DNA of 64,000 bases, taken from assembly GCA_038503035.1 (NCBI GenBank), contig JAVSML010024600.1:629240-693239 (forward strand), in the 5' to 3' direction. The translations under genes and the position numbers were made by a program. The notes under the pieces were generated by a model that was not told the origin of the DNA, ran no database searches, and was given only the letters and a program-made list of their open reading frames with translations. Shown piece by piece: positions 1 through 11,949 of the stretch; the stretch's first letter is position 1; the number at the start of each line of letters is the position of its first letter. This DNA comes from Crocodylus rhombifer (taxonomy: Eukaryota > Chordata > Crocodylia > Crocodylidae).

Positions 1-54
1 ACCTCACAAGAGAACCATCAGCATTCCTGGATCTTATACCTGCACCTTCAGAAT

Positions 55-138
55 GTAATATATTTCATGCAGTGCACTAAATGCCCTGATGGAAAATATG
101 TAGGAGAAACCAAACAACAACTGCACACCAGAATGAAA
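55..138 (+). pseudogene. GIY-YIG endonuclease fragment of the PLE
   Basis: The reading frame starting at 55 carries the N-terminal half of a GIY-YIG nuclease domain: hydrophobic VIYF, a CTKC pair that is common in the PLE subgroup, then KYVGET and a basic helix ending RMK. In the family this domain nicks target DNA for integration. It stops being readable where the inverted repeat begins at about 139; the C-terminal half lies beyond 400. It has no start codon here because it is an internal part of a longer ORF. Confidence 0.75.
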
Positions 139-400
139 GCAAGGTTTTTTGAGTAGATGTGATATCTTTTATTAAACCAACTGAGTAGTTGGAAACAAAA
201 TTCTCAGCAAGCTTTCGGGTACAGTCACTCTTCTTCAGACATGAACAGCAGAGGCTTCCTATGCCTGAAGAAGGGTGACTGCACCTGAACGGTTGCTAAG
301 AAATTTTTTCCAACTACTCAGTTGGTCTAATAAAAGATATCATATCTATGCAAAGAACCTTGCCTGCCTATGCCCTTAGACCAACATGGTTACAACCAAA
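139..400. repeat. Inverted pair of PLE terminal repeats inside the endonuclease
   Basis: Bases 139-238 are an antisense copy, and about 262-400 a sense copy, of the same terminal repeat (core: CTGAAGAAG hairpin, AGTTGGT, TAATAAAAGATATC, GCAAAGAACCTTGC). The arms are about 100 bp and separated by roughly 25 bp. The sense copy runs further, to a segment like that ending the host element at 980-1010. This is either a nested insertion of a second PLE or an inverted duplication typical of PLE terminal repeats. Confidence 0.8.
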
Positions 401-1010
401 AATGCACCAAAATGAACACACAGAAAATCTATCAAAGACAAGATTACTCAATTACCTGTGGGTGCACATTTCTCGCAAGAAAACCACTCTCTATCCAATA
501 TCTCAACTGTAATCATCAAAGGGAATTTACAAAACACCTTTTGCAGGTAAGCCTACAAACTTCACTACATCAACCTACTGGATACAAAAAAATTATGGTT
601 TAAATGTAGACATTGGATTTTATGACACATTATAACCTGCCTAACATCTGATACCCCAAGTAACCTTTCTACTATTTACCAGCTATAGTCTTATCACCAG
701 ATCTACATTCCCCTTTGTACCCAGCCCCAACCTGTACCTCACCCACTGACTGCCTCAAGTTGCATTTTCACTGCCAGGAATTCTTGCATGCATACTAGAC
801 TCTGGGCTCTATTCTAGTCCATCCAGGAAGAGCATAGACCAAGTGCAGATTCTTCCTCAGCCTGATAAAGGGTATTTGTACCCAAAAGCTTGAAAAGAAG
901 AATTTTTCTAACTATTTGAGTAGCTCTAATAAAAGATATTGGATTTACCCAAATCATCTTGTCTGTGTATGTCCTTGGACCAACACAGCTGCAACCTATA
1001 ACCCTGAATT

Positions 1011-2412
1011 AATTATATACCCTTATAGAATTATCATTTTAAGTCACTGTCTAAATAATTCCACAACAGGAAAATCAGCTTGGCTGTTCTATAAGACTGT
1101 CAGTGTTTACCACCAGCACTGTACTGTTTTTTGTTACTAGAGGATGGGTATTTGTAAAATGTGATGTAGATGCAAGCTGACAGGTTTGAAAGCCCGAAGA
1201 AAAATGGTTCCAATAGTGATCTCCTTAAAATTTAAAACTTAAAAGAAGAGCATGCTGTGATTCAATATTGATAACAGCTAGCTATAGTATTCTGTCATTG
1301 TACAACCTTGGCTTCAGTTTATAATCCAGTTTTGGTAGGACAGTGGCTAGTAGGCCTCATCATCATAACTTCATTGAATTACCCACTGGGTTGTTGATCA
1401 TGCTTCCTAACCACAGTTCCATTTTCCTTTAAGAAAATATAATAGTGATATCAATTTATAGTAGAAACATGTAGTTAAACATGATTCAAGATCTGATGAA
1501 CCTTTAATAACTATGCATTTAATGGGAGGTGCTTACAGATTCTTTTGGGATTCCTAGATCTTAGTGGTTGCAGGACTGAACATATACTTGATAAAACAAA
1601 AAACATGATTAAAAACAACCGTTTTTGTTTCTTAAATGTAAATAGACAATAGAACTTTTGTCTCAAATAGTATTTTTCCCTCTAAAAGCAGTGATTTGTG
1701 GGATTTAAAACTTTTAAAAAACTGTAAATGCTAAAATGAAATGTTGAGCCTAAGGTTATAAAATTGGAAACCTGTTATCTTTATAGTTTTAAGAAAATTT
1801 ACCTGAGAAATATAAATGTTGTTTTCCATGTATTCCTCCTGGAATGGATTGTTTTAAAATAAAATATATTATCCAGCCAATAAATTGCATTTATCATGCA
1901 CCTTTGATCTTTTCATCAGCTTTTTGTCTACTAATATATTTCCCCTGAGACTGCTTCCAACCCCTCAGTCCCTATAAACAGCTTCAAGCAGCTTTTATTT
2001 TGAATCAACCTAAAAATTGTCCCTCTTTCCCCCAACATGCAGAATTTCTTCTTTTCCACTTCTGAGTGAAAAAAGTGCACACTTTCATTCAATCAGTCAG
2101 TCAGTCAGTCAGTATTTTACCAGTGAAAAACTTAAGATCCTCCAAAAACGTTAAAAAAGCAGATTTCTGATTTGTGGGGATTTTTTTTTTAATTTAATTT
2201 CATTCTGTATTGAATTAAAATCAGAAAATTAATCACCAACTAAAAAAGCCAAGAAAATGTTCTTTTGTAAACACTGACACACAATGGACTTCAAATGAAT
2301 TTGTTCTTTAGATTCTGCAGTTGCTTAGTGAAATTGTGTTCACATCCAATTATGAAAGAACAATTACAATGAGACCCAGTTTGTGTTTTGTGCTAGAGCC
2401 AGGATTCATGGG
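1011..2412. other. AT-rich DNA, no gene seen
   Basis: No supported coding region. The only low-complexity tract is a short (CAGT)n run at about 2094-2113. Reading frames here are short and without recognisable motifs. Confidence 0.6.
2094..2113. repeat. (CAGT)n microsatellite
   Basis: About five uninterrupted tetranucleotide units of TCAG. Confidence 0.9.
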
Positions 2413-3590
2413 CTAGGGACAGACATTACACATAAACTGGTTTAAGTGATCAGAAATTTGTTTAAACCTGTAACAGAACATAAGTTCAGTGCACATAAAA
2501 CAGTTTCAAAATGGCTGAAATTGGTTTAAGATGAACCTGGTCAAATGTAATATCAGACTTAACTGATTTGGGTCAAACTGGTTTATGCAATGTCTTTGCC
2601 AGACCCCTTCCCAGTTTAAGTTAAATCAGAGTTCCCCAGCATCCCAGATGCTTGCAGCTCTGGCCAGGGCTGTCTGCTCCAGAGACCAGGGCTGTCCCTG
2701 CCCCTCTGCTCCCTAGCCAGAACTTCCTATGCCTGGTGGAGACTGCAGGCACAGCAGGGTCTGCCTGGCTCCCCCTGTCCCACCCCCACCTTGCTATTTG
2801 CTGCTCAAGCAGGGATCCCCACCGTCTTCCCTCTCATCTCCCATAGCATGGACCCCAGCCCCATGGACCCTAGGCATGTGTTATGCTAGCTAATGCTGAG
2901 AGGTGTCTGTGTGTGTGTCTCCAATTTCACTGAGACAGGCAGACACAACAGTGTCCACATAGGGCTTTTTGGAGCTAATCAGCAGGTCAACTGGGAATGT
3001 CCTTCCATTCCTTCCTTGGAAAAAGCTGTTTTAGAAGAGGTTGAACTAATGAAAGAGGCTTTTGTTCTGTTGATAGGCTGATAAACTCTGTGTAATCAAC
3101 TCACTGCTAGCTCCCTTGCCTGTCAGGTTTGCAGACAATATAAAGAAGCAGGGAGAGGGAAATTGAAAAGCTCAGTATCATCAACAGATGAATGCACCCT
3201 TCCCACCACCACCCCTTTGCCTCAGAGTGATAGCCAGGGGCTGGGGGCTGGCAACACTCCCACCCCTTGAGCAGTGAGTGGGGAAAAGCCTGGGATGGTG
3301 CAGGCAGGGTGGGGATTTACACACCTACTTAATCAAAGGTCTTGCTGGGGCCTGGCTATGCCCCCCCCCCCCCCCCAGCTCAGCAATGTGGAAGGGAAGG
3401 GAGGGTTACTCTAGTGCCCCCTGGCTTCTAGCCTGAGCCACTGCAGGCATATGCCTGCATTTCTTCAGTCCAGAGGGAATGTCTGGACAGTTGCAAACTG
3501 GTTCAACCTAGGCAGGTTAGACTAACCTGCAAAGATTGAATCAATTCAAGCTCAGGTTTTTTTAATGTCTGTCCTAAGCCATGGAGGGTT
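2407..3590. mobile_element. Non-autonomous TIR element, copy 1
   Basis: The ends are inverted: CATGGGCTAGGGACAGAC at the left matches the reverse complement of the right end (CATGGCTTAGGACAGAC), giving TIRs of about 21 bp. Inside are CTGGTTTAAGT-type subterminal motifs and a GC-rich centre (2640-2880, 3180-3480) with a run of C at about 3361-3376. No transposase is readable. A second copy with the same ends and the same subterminal phrase (GTAATATCAGACTTAA) is at 36976-38277. The TIR sequence resembles hAT-type ends, but no clear 8-bp target duplication was found, so superfamily is open. Confidence 0.65.
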
Positions 3591-4296
3591 TACTCCCTCA
3601 CCATTAGCACCCCTGGCATCTTGATTTCCCCAAACATGAGAATCCTAGAATCCTAAGATCCCCTGGAGATTGTAGAAGCACAGAGCTTGGCCACTGAGCA
3701 ATATAATTGACGGTCTACCCAAGAGACACCTAGAAGCACGAATCACCCAAGATCTTCTGCAGACCTGGAAATTTAGTCATAGGTATTTTACAGATCTACC
3801 CTGGATACACAGATCCAGGAAGCATTGAATCCACAGCCATAAGGTAATCCTTCTCTAATAGAACCCTGTTTTGTATTCAGTAAAAATATGTCAAACTCAA
3901 ATGTTTGGGATCTTTTTGGGCTCAATGAATCAGTATTTCTCAGTGAAAGTCTTTCAGTGAAATGGTGGAAATCTTATGACATACTCTAAATTATGTGCCT
4001 TTATGAAAGGGGAGAACCTCAATTTCCAGTAGAATTATAAAACATTTACCTCAAGATCTAGAAGGACTTGCAAAGTCAGACCTAAAACAGTGGTATGTTT
4101 ATATACAGGAAAGCTATTTTTTCTTGCTTAGAAGTGTTTTAAATGCATTCCTTAATATTTTATCAGTCTCAGGCTATTCACAGTTGTGTTTGTAGCAACA
4201 AAGGCACCTGCTATTACATGTGGAAGGATATGTATAAGTAGTCCAACTAACATTTTAAAACTTCTCAGAAATATTCCTGAGTGCCTCACCTGAGTT
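3591..4296. other. AT-rich DNA, nothing recognised
   Basis: No ORF, repeat family or structured motif could be supported in this stretch. Confidence 0.5.
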
Positions 4297-7165
4297 TCCA
4301 TAGTTTCATAGTTGGTAGGGTCGGGAGGGACCTGAGCAGATCATCAAGTCTGACCCCCTGCCATGGCAGGAAAGAGTACAGGGGTCAAATGACCCCAGCC
4401 TCCTTTTAAAGACCCCCAAGGTAGGAGCCAGCGCCACTTCTCTTGGAAGTTGGTTCCAGATCCTAGCTGCCCTGACAGTGAAGTAGCGCCTCCTGATATC
4501 TAGCCTGAATCTACCCTCTGCCAGCTTGTGACTGTTATTTCTTGTCACTCCTGGTAGTGCTTGGGGAAACAGGGACTCTCCTAATGCCTGCTGGTCGCCC
4601 CTGACTAGCTGGTAAATGGTCACTAGATCCCCCCTCAGCCTTCTCTTGTGGAGGCTGAACAGGTTCAGGTCCCTTAGCCTCTCTTTGTAGGACCTGCCCT
4701 GCTGACCCATGATCACGCGGGTGGCCCTCCTCTGAACCCTCTCCATGTTGTCCACATCCCTCCTGAAGTGTGGCACCAAGAACTAGATGCAGAACTCCAA
4801 CTGCAGCCTGACCAGTGTCACACAGAGGGGGAGGATCACCTCCTTGGACCTGCTTGAGATGCATCTGTGGATGCACAACAAGGTACGGTTGGCTTTCCTG
4901 ACCAAGTCCCCACACTGTCAGCCCATATTCATTATGACATTAATAATGATTCCAAGATCCTTTTCTGCCTCTGCACTGATGAGAAGGGAGTTCCCCAGCC
5001 TGTAGCTATGATTCTGGTTCTTTCTCCCCAGGTAAAGTACCTTGCACTTATCAGTCTTGAAACCCATCCTGTTCTCATCCGCTCACCCCTGTAACCCGTC
5101 CAGGTCTGATTGAAGCCTATTCCTTCCTTCTAGCATGCCCACTTCTCCCCACATCTTAGCATCATCTGAGAATTTGAACAGGGTGCTTTTTACACCCCTG
5201 TCCAAGTCGCTGATGAACATGTTGAATAGTGCAGGCCCGAGGACCAAGCCCTGAGGAATCCCACTGCCCACATCCCTCCAGGTCAAAGACCTGTCCACTA
5301 CCACCCCATGGGTGCAGCCCTCCAGCCAACTAGTGACCCATCTGACCATGTAAGTATCAACACCACAGTCTCCTAGTTTTTTAATGAGAATGGGGTGAGA
5401 GACAATGTTGAAAGCCTTCCTAAAGTCCAGAAAGACTATATCCACTATGACACCTGCATCTAAGGATTTTGTGACCTTGTCATAGAAGGCCACCAGGTTG
5501 GTTTGACAGGATCTGCCTCTAATGAACCCATGTTGGTTGCCCCTAAGCATAATCACCCCTGCTGGCCCATGTGCTAGGGTAATTCTCTCAAAAAGCTTAC
5601 CCAGGATTGAGATAAGACTGACTGGCCTATAGTTTCCTGGGTTCTCCTTCCTTCCTTTTTTGAAAATGGGAACCACATTGGCCCTTTTCCAGTCCTCCAG
5701 CACACTGCCAGAGCACCATGAGGTCTCATAAAGCTGTGCCAAGGGTCCCACAATGACCTCTGCTAATTCCCTCAGCACTCTGGGGTGGAGATCATCAAGA
5801 CCTGCTGATCTAAATATGTCCAGTTCCTCCAGAAATTCCCTGACTAGATCCTCATTGACCCTAGGCCTGGGTGCGCTTCCCCTGGGGCTTACGGAGGTCC
5901 CATTGCAGGGTGGTGACCTGGTCCCAGCTCAGGAAAATGGAGGTAAAGAAGTTGTTAAATAGGTTAGTTTTGCTGTCTGGTGCAACAACCAAATTTCCTA
6001 GCATGTCCTGCAGTGGCCCCACATTACCCAGTACCTTCTTTTTACCCACTATGTATTTAAAAAAGGACTTCTTGTTGTCCTTGATCTGGGTAGCTAGTTC
6101 CAGTTCCATTTCCACCTTGTCCTTCCTGACTGCCCCCCCCTACAGCCCTGAGCAACAAAGGTATAGTCCTCCCTGGTGATGGTCACTCCCTTCTATTGGG
6201 TGTATGTCTCCTTTTTAGCTAGATGTTCCCAGATGCTTTTGGTGAGCCAAGGAGGCTCCTGCACCCTCTTGCCCCCTTTGATCCATGTTGGGATTACTTC
6301 CTTTTGGGCTTGAAGGATCGTCTCCTTAAGGAGCGACCACTCTTCTTGGACACCCGACTGCCCTCCCCTCCAGGACCTTAGTGTCTCCCTCACTATTCTT
6401 CTTATCTCATTGAAATCCGCACTCCTGAAGTCCAGGGCTGCTGCCTTGCTGCAGGCCTTTGCCACCTTGTGCTGGATGGTGAATTCCAGCAAGCAATGAT
6501 TGCTGTCACCCAGGTGGTTGAGCACCCACAGTCACCCACTGTCTGTCCGTGGCCAGGACCAGATCCAACAAGGCATCACCCCGGTGGGGCTGTGCACCTC
6601 CTGGGTTAGATGGAGGTCCTGTATCTCGGCTAGGAACCTACATAAGCAGTCAGATCTGGCTGACTTCTCTTCCCAGCAGATGTCTGGAAAGTTTAAGTCA
6701 TCCATGATGACCATGTCCTTTGACCTAACTGCCTCCTTGAGCTGACCGAAGAATTCCCAATCTAGCTCTTCCCCTCGGTTGGGTGTTCTGTAGTAGACAC
6801 CCACCGTTAAGTCCCTTTCTCCTCGACTTCCTTGTATTCTAACCCAGAACACTTCAGTATGCCCCTCCTCTGACCCAGTGCTACACATTGAGGATGTGTA
6901 TTTCTCCTTGATGTAGAGTGCCACACTGCCACGTTTCCTCCCTGTCTTATCCCTCCTGTACAGCCTATAGCCCTTGATATTCACCACCCAGTCCTGTGTT
7001 GAGTCCTACCATGTTTCAGTGAGCCCCACTATGTCTGGGTTGGTGTTAGATAGCAGGAGGGTAAGTTCCTCCTGCTTGTTCCCCATACTATGAGCATTAG
7101 TGTAGAGGCATTTGAGGCCTCCTGAAGATGTATGTACTGGCCCCCTAATCTCAGTACTACCCAGT
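4297..7165 (-). mobile_element. CR1-type LINE, 5'-truncated, decayed (minus strand)
   Basis: Read on the minus strand this is a CR1 non-LTR retrotransposon starting near the ORF2 initiation region and running to a 3' tail at 4297-4320, where the plus strand reads CATAGTTTCATAG, the CR1 terminal short repeat. It holds an endonuclease, a reverse transcriptase and the characteristic C-terminal segment, all broken by frameshifts and stops. CR1s transpose by target-primed reverse transcription and are normally 5'-truncated, as here. It is clearly older than the copy at 22983-26188. Confidence 0.9.
4306..6987 (-). pseudogene. CR1 ORF2 remains (endonuclease-RT), multiple frameshifts
   Basis: Five minus-strand segments together cover most of CR1 ORF2. 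Segment 6987-6532 is the apurinic-type endonuclease (GYRLYRRDK, TVGVYYRTP; the expected GDFN box has become DDLNFPD). Segment 6525-6193 contains GDSNH, the place of the catalytic SDH. Segment 6115-5861 is the linker (NKKSFFKYI). Segment 5778-5083 is the reverse transcriptase: FKKGRKENPGNYRP, DFRKAFNIVSH, GIPQGLVLGP and FSDDAKMWGE, so the catalytic aspartates remain. Segment 4779-4306 is the C-terminal region (RVQRRATRVIMGQ, FTVRAARIWNQLP). The breaks between segments show that no functional protein is made. Confidence 0.88.
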
Positions 7166-7689
7166 CAATCAATTGACCCGGTCAATTGAAATAAATGTTC
7201 TTTAGGTCAAGTTTATTCCATATCCATGTAGTATTATTATTCAGCAATGAAACTTTTGTTTCATAGCCAATCTCACATTTTTCAATATGGTGCTGTTTTG
7301 GTCTCCCTATGGGTCAGCAACAAGAAGTGGGGCTGTCACGTTCCCTTGGCCAATCAGCTGCAGGAGGCAAAAATGGTGCCATATTTAAAACTGAAGTTTT
7401 TGCCTCCCTGCCAATCAGGAGTGAGCTGCAAGTGGGGCCCTTCCATCAATCAATGGGAGGGGAGGGGTGAGGGGGAGGTTATGATGGGGAACCTGCAAGA
7501 TTAAAGGAGCCATAGCGCACTACACTTCTGTCATTAATTCAGTAGGGCCCTATCCATAAAGCCATAAAGTTTTGCCACTGTTGAGCACAACATAGTGGTG
7601 GAAGAAAGGCTTCCAGTCTGGATATGAAGATATCAAGAGGTAGAAAATCCACTACTTCCTGGACAGTTTGGTCTAATGATTATACAAAC
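7166..7689. other. Spacer between two LINEs, no gene seen
   Basis: Contains a perfect 9-bp-arm palindrome at 7170-7188 directly at the 5' end of the minus-strand CR1, then unremarkable sequence with two CCAATCA motifs (7351, 7411) and a G-rich patch at about 7455-7485. No coding region is supported. Confidence 0.5.
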
Positions 7690-9330
7690 TCACTGTTAAT
7701 CTGTGAGTGTGATAATGAATGAGGAAATCCCAGATGACCTCAGGCACACCATGATCTCCTTCAAGAAAGGAGACAGGTCCAACTGTGGAAATTACAGAGG
7801 AATTTCCACCACAGGAAAGATCACTGTGAGAACCAATCTGAACTATCTCCTTCCACTTGCTGAAGAGCTCCTCTCAGAATCTCAGTGTGGATTTAGAGCA
7901 TTAAGAGGCACAACTGACATAATCTTCACTGCTTACCAGCTGCAGGAAAAATGCCAGGAACAACATAAAACTCTCTACATGGCCTTCCTTTGGTGTGGTG
8001 AAAGCCTTCGACTCTGTCAACTGAGAAGGTATGTGGAGGATCCTTCTGAAGTACAGATACTCACCAAAATTCATTGCCATTCTCTGCCTGCTCCATGATA
8101 GTATGCAAGTGCTGGTTCTCAGTAATGGATCTATCACAGATCCCTTTGGGGTTAAGATAGGAGTTAAGCAAGGTGTCATCATCACTCCAACACTCTTCTT
8201 GATATTCTTTACCATGATGCTACATCTGACCACCAACAAACTTACAGTTGGAGTGCATCTAAACTACAAATGTATGGTAAACTGTTTAATCTCAGCTGAC
8301 TTTGAGCCAAAACCAAGACTATTCTAACTTCCTGAGCTCCAGTATGCTGATGATGCTGTAGTGTGTGCTTGCTCAGAAGCGTATCTTCAGACAATTGTCA
8401 ACTTCTTTACTGAGGCATACAACAAAATGAGACTGATGCTTGACATTAAGAAGACTAAGTTCCTCCTTCAACAAAATCATTATGAGCAGTCCTCAGCTCT
8501 GGTCACTTAGATTTATGGTGAGACTCTGGAGAACACTAAATATTCTGTCACATAGCCATCTGTCACAGAAGGCTAACATCCACAAAGAAATCCAACATCA
8601 CCTTAGATGTGCAGGTGCAGCCTTCAGAAGTCTGAGGAAATAGGTGTTTAAAGATAACAATATCAGATCCAAAACCAAGCTCATAGTTTGTCAAGCAGTC
8701 GTGATCTTACTTTACTGTGCTGAGCTTAGAAGTGGAAAACATATGGGAGACACCTCAAATATCTGGAGAAGTACCATGAATGCTGCCTGCGGATGATCCT
8801 TCAAATCCAGTTGGAAGATAAAAGCATCAGCATTAGTGTCCTTTCACAAGCAAATGCCACAAGCATCAAGGTGATGATCATCCAACATCAACTTTGCTGT
8901 GCCAGCAACATCATCTGGATGTCTAACTCCAGATTCCCAAAGCAAGTTTTACTTTCCCATCTCAGTCAAGACATATGCTCAAGGGGAGGGCAAAGAAAGT
9001 GCTTCAAGGATGTTCTCAAGGCCAACTTGGAAAACTGCAACATTGACATGAAGTCATGGGACACTATCACTCAGGACCTGTCTCTGCAAGGGTCTCAGTA
9101 CTTTGAAACTTTATGATGACAACAGGAGATGGAAAAGCAGGAGCGGCAGAAACACCATGTTGCGGAACAAATCAAATCCAGAGCCACCCACCCTACACAG
9201 AAACACGTGCCCAAGTTGCAACAAAGTCTGTCAATCTCAGATCAGCCTTGTCAGCCATCTTCAGATTCACAGAAAAGGTAATCATGGTAGACAATCATCC
9301 TCAACTGTGAAGGATTGCCAATGATGTTTT
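7690..9330 (+). mobile_element. Non-CR1 non-LTR retrotransposon, 5'-truncated, decayed
   Basis: A second LINE type, unrelated in detail to CR1. It starts within the reverse transcriptase and runs through the C-terminal domain to about 9330. The protein family is one common in lower vertebrates and invertebrates, with the RT phrases NCGNYRGIS, SQCGFR and LQEKC. I could not fix the clade: RTE-like or another L2/Jockey-group member is possible. No 3' microsatellite tail was clear. Confidence 0.75.
7703..9325 (+). pseudogene. Reverse transcriptase plus C-terminal C2H2 finger, degenerate
   Basis: RT motifs are spread over shifted frames: FKKGDRSNCGNYRGIS (about 7760), SQCGFRALRGTTDIIFTA (about 7880), an A-box that has lost its continuity near 7990-8020 where the expected DLTKAFDSV is frameshifted, GVKQGVIITPTLF (about 8163-8200) and QYADDAVVCA (about 8340-8370), which is the catalytic YADD box. 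Further on, KEIQHHLRCAGAAFRSLRK and SKTKLIVCQAVV match the thumb/connection region of this family. Near 9210-9280 CPSC-x12-HLQIH gives a C2H2 zinc finger of spacing C-x2-C-x12-H-x3-H, a known C-terminal feature of such elements. Internal stops (for example at 8325 and 8641) rule out function. Confidence 0.75.
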
Positions 9331-11084
9331 GTGCCATATTTCTAATTTGAATGTATGTTGCTCAAGCATATACAATATACATGTACTGGAGAGCACTCGG
9401 AGCCTTAGACAACAATTGCAAAGATCAACATCTTTTCTTTTATGCATCACTAATTGATCAATTATGTTTTAAGAAATACGTATTTATTCTTTTTTAGAAA
9501 TGTGGACCTTGGCTATGTGTCTGCATACAGATTTCATACCTCTGGAGATATGAGTTCTCAGCATCATAAGCATGCTAACTTTATTTCACATTTGCCATGC
9601 TTAGGCAAAATGACAAGTACATTTTGCATATGACAATAAAATTCTCCTTATAAATACACAATATAAATCTTGAATAGTTAACGGTATCTGATATTCTTTC
9701 ATAAAATGCTCTATTGTCACATGGTTGAAAAGAGACGATTTTTTAGCAACGAGGTCAAAAAGTCCTACATTCCAAAGGTGATGAATCTGTAGAAGCCTTT
9801 CAAGCTTTCAGATACAGCATGTTCAACAAGCCTTCTAACATGAGCACAAGAGTATTTTCCTTTCTATCTCCAATATGTTTTGTTTATTAGAGCAGGTGTT
9901 TTAGAACCATTAGGGGTCCTGGTGCCACCTTTTCGCAAAGATATAAACAAATAAAGCAAGTGCACTATCAATTCATGGAAGCGAGATTTTTTTCTCATAA
10001 AAGGGCCATCTGGTAACTCAAAAGAAAATCTAGCTGAATGCTTCATACTTTTCTCTGAACAATGATCCTGTTTGAAAGGCTGGCAGAGGTAGGTCCCACC
10101 TCTCTGGAAGTAGTAGCATTATATTAAGTGGTTTCTCTATCCCTTTGTTTCTTTCTTGGATCTGGAAGAGCACTTTGACATTTCACCATATGCATAGTGT
10201 ATTATGTATCAGTGAGCCAACTAATATTACTGTGCTTTGGAGTATTCTTGGATGGAAAGAGTAGTTTTGCTAAAATGGGTTCCCTTTTGCATAGATTACC
10301 AGTGTGTTCTTTTACACTGATGATATACTGATTCTGCTTTGGAACAAAGCCTTAAGTTCATATTTCATTGAGGATTATTTCTTTGGCTGCACCAGGGCAG
10401 AGAGCTCTCTGTGGCTAAGTATTTACAGTACTGCTGTTTTATAAGAAATACAATCATAGATATGTGACTGAATAACAAAGCGATAACTGATGGTAGCGGA
10501 GAGCAGACTAAACTTTTACTGCTGCTCACCTTGGTACGTTTGATTTGTATAAATATTGCCTCCTCTCCTATTTTCTTGTACTGCTTATCATTAAAGATTT
10601 AACTAATTGATTGAATGTTTTCCTCTCATTCATTGGAGTCTTTTTATTTATATAATACCACGTACTCATGCAGATTAATCCACAGCATAAGCCCCCTAGA
10701 AAGAAAAATCAGTCAGATGCCCTGTGAAGAATTCTTTGGATACTTATGGATGTTTTGCATGGGACTACTGTGGTCTGGGGGAGATGGGAGAGTTTAATAC
10801 AAACATATTCCCTATGGAAAAAGCCCCCCTGAGATCTGTGAGATTCTTGGAGTTCCACCAGAAATGCATATCAGCTCTCTGGATATCACATACTTTGCTC
10901 CCAGCCCTGCTTGTCACATTACCAGGGTATTGCATACTTCAGAAGAAATTCCTGGAAAGTTTATAGCTTCATTACCATTTTTGTTTAAAGGGAGAAGAGA
11001 ATTGTGCCTCCCAGGCCCTCCCTGTTCCATGTACAGATCCCAGATCTTCAGACATTCCTTGCATCTAACTATTCCTGAATCTCA
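9331..11084. other. AT-rich DNA, no gene seen
   Basis: No supported coding region or recognisable repeat. Short frames in 10.6-11.1 kb have no family motifs. Confidence 0.5.
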
Positions 11085-11228
11085 ACATTTTCAAGAGCAG
11101 GTTAGACAGACACTTGGCTGAGCTGGTTTAGTCAGGGATGATTCTGTTTTGAACAGTGGACTGGCCTAGATGATCTCATGAGATCCCTTTCAGTCCAGCT
11201 TCCCTATGATCTTTTGATCCTATGATTA
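11085..11228 (+). mobile_element. CR1 3' end fragment
   Basis: A severely 5'-truncated CR1: AAGAGCAGGTTAGACAGACA, then CTGGCCTAGATGATCTC, GATCCCTTTCAGTCCAG and a tail of CTATGATC / CCTATGATT short repeats. This layout is the usual CR1 3' untranslated end. Confidence 0.85.
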
Positions 11229-11499
11229 CTCTTCAATTTTCATGTATAGAACACCATATTTTCAAGATATTGTACAAATATGGAATAATAGGAATCTGCT
11301 GTGAAGGATCTGTAGTCTAAGGATCAGATCCTGACGTCAGGGTTTCACTTGTGTGTCCTTCAGGATAACATGAATGGGAATAAAGAAATGCAAACTCCAT
11401 GCTCATGACATTGAAACACTTCTGTGCAAAGCATCTGAATTTGGAGAGAACTCTGCTGTAAATATTCAGAGAACAATCCATGCCTCTTCTTTTATTCTG

Positions 11500-11745
11500 T
11501 CCTTACACAGATACAGGGGTGACATGTAGAGAGTGCACGCGGGTGCACACGTATCCCCTGAACATGGCAGTGCACCCCCTGCAAAAAGGGGCTTACCACC
11601 TTCCCGCCTCCGCCACTGCAGCAGCAGCATCTGCGGGCACTCCCCCGCTTACCATTGCCATGCTCCCGCCACTGCCGCTGCACTTCCACCGCCACCATGC
11701 TCCCCCCACCCCCAGCCATCGGGGCCACACACCGTTCATACACAG
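11500..11745. repeat. GC-rich interspersed repeat fragment
   Basis: Begins ACAGGGGTGACATG and carries a C-rich centre of CCGCCACTGC-type units, standing out against AT-rich flanks. It looks like a piece of a non-autonomous DNA transposon, but no partner TIR was identified. Frames on both strands are composition-driven and have no motifs. Confidence 0.35.
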
Positions 11746-11949
11746 ATAAAATACAAAATGAAGTCAATGGGAGTTTTGCTTTGAGTTAAGACTGTGTGAA
11801 AGTTGAGTAATGACTTTAGTATGTGGACCTAAGCACCTATGTGCTATTACATTAAAGCAAAGTTAAAAGCTGAATAAAATTTGGATTTTTCACTCATGAG
11901 AAAATGTCAGCATTGAAGCATTTGTGTTCATCTCAGTTCTGGATGCGAA

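Larger units (their letters stand above)
1..1010 (+). mobile_element. Penelope-like element (PLE), 3' portion, decayed and interrupted
   Basis: This is the 3' end of a Penelope-like retroelement. PLEs encode a reverse transcriptase followed by a GIY-YIG endonuclease; only the endonuclease and 3' region are in view. A frame from about base 55 reads VIYFMQCTKC then KYVGET, the GIY-YIG pattern. After an interruption at about 139-400 the domain resumes (HFSQENHS, near 470-500) and ends with GLNVDIGFYDTL and a stop near 616. The untranslated 3' part then runs to a terminal repeat at about 855-1010 that contains TAATAAAAGATAT and ends near CAACACAGCTGCAACC. Frame changes and stops make the protein dead. 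The element is truncated by the window edge, so its 5' extent is unknown. PLE assignment is confident; clade is not determined. Confidence 0.8.
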
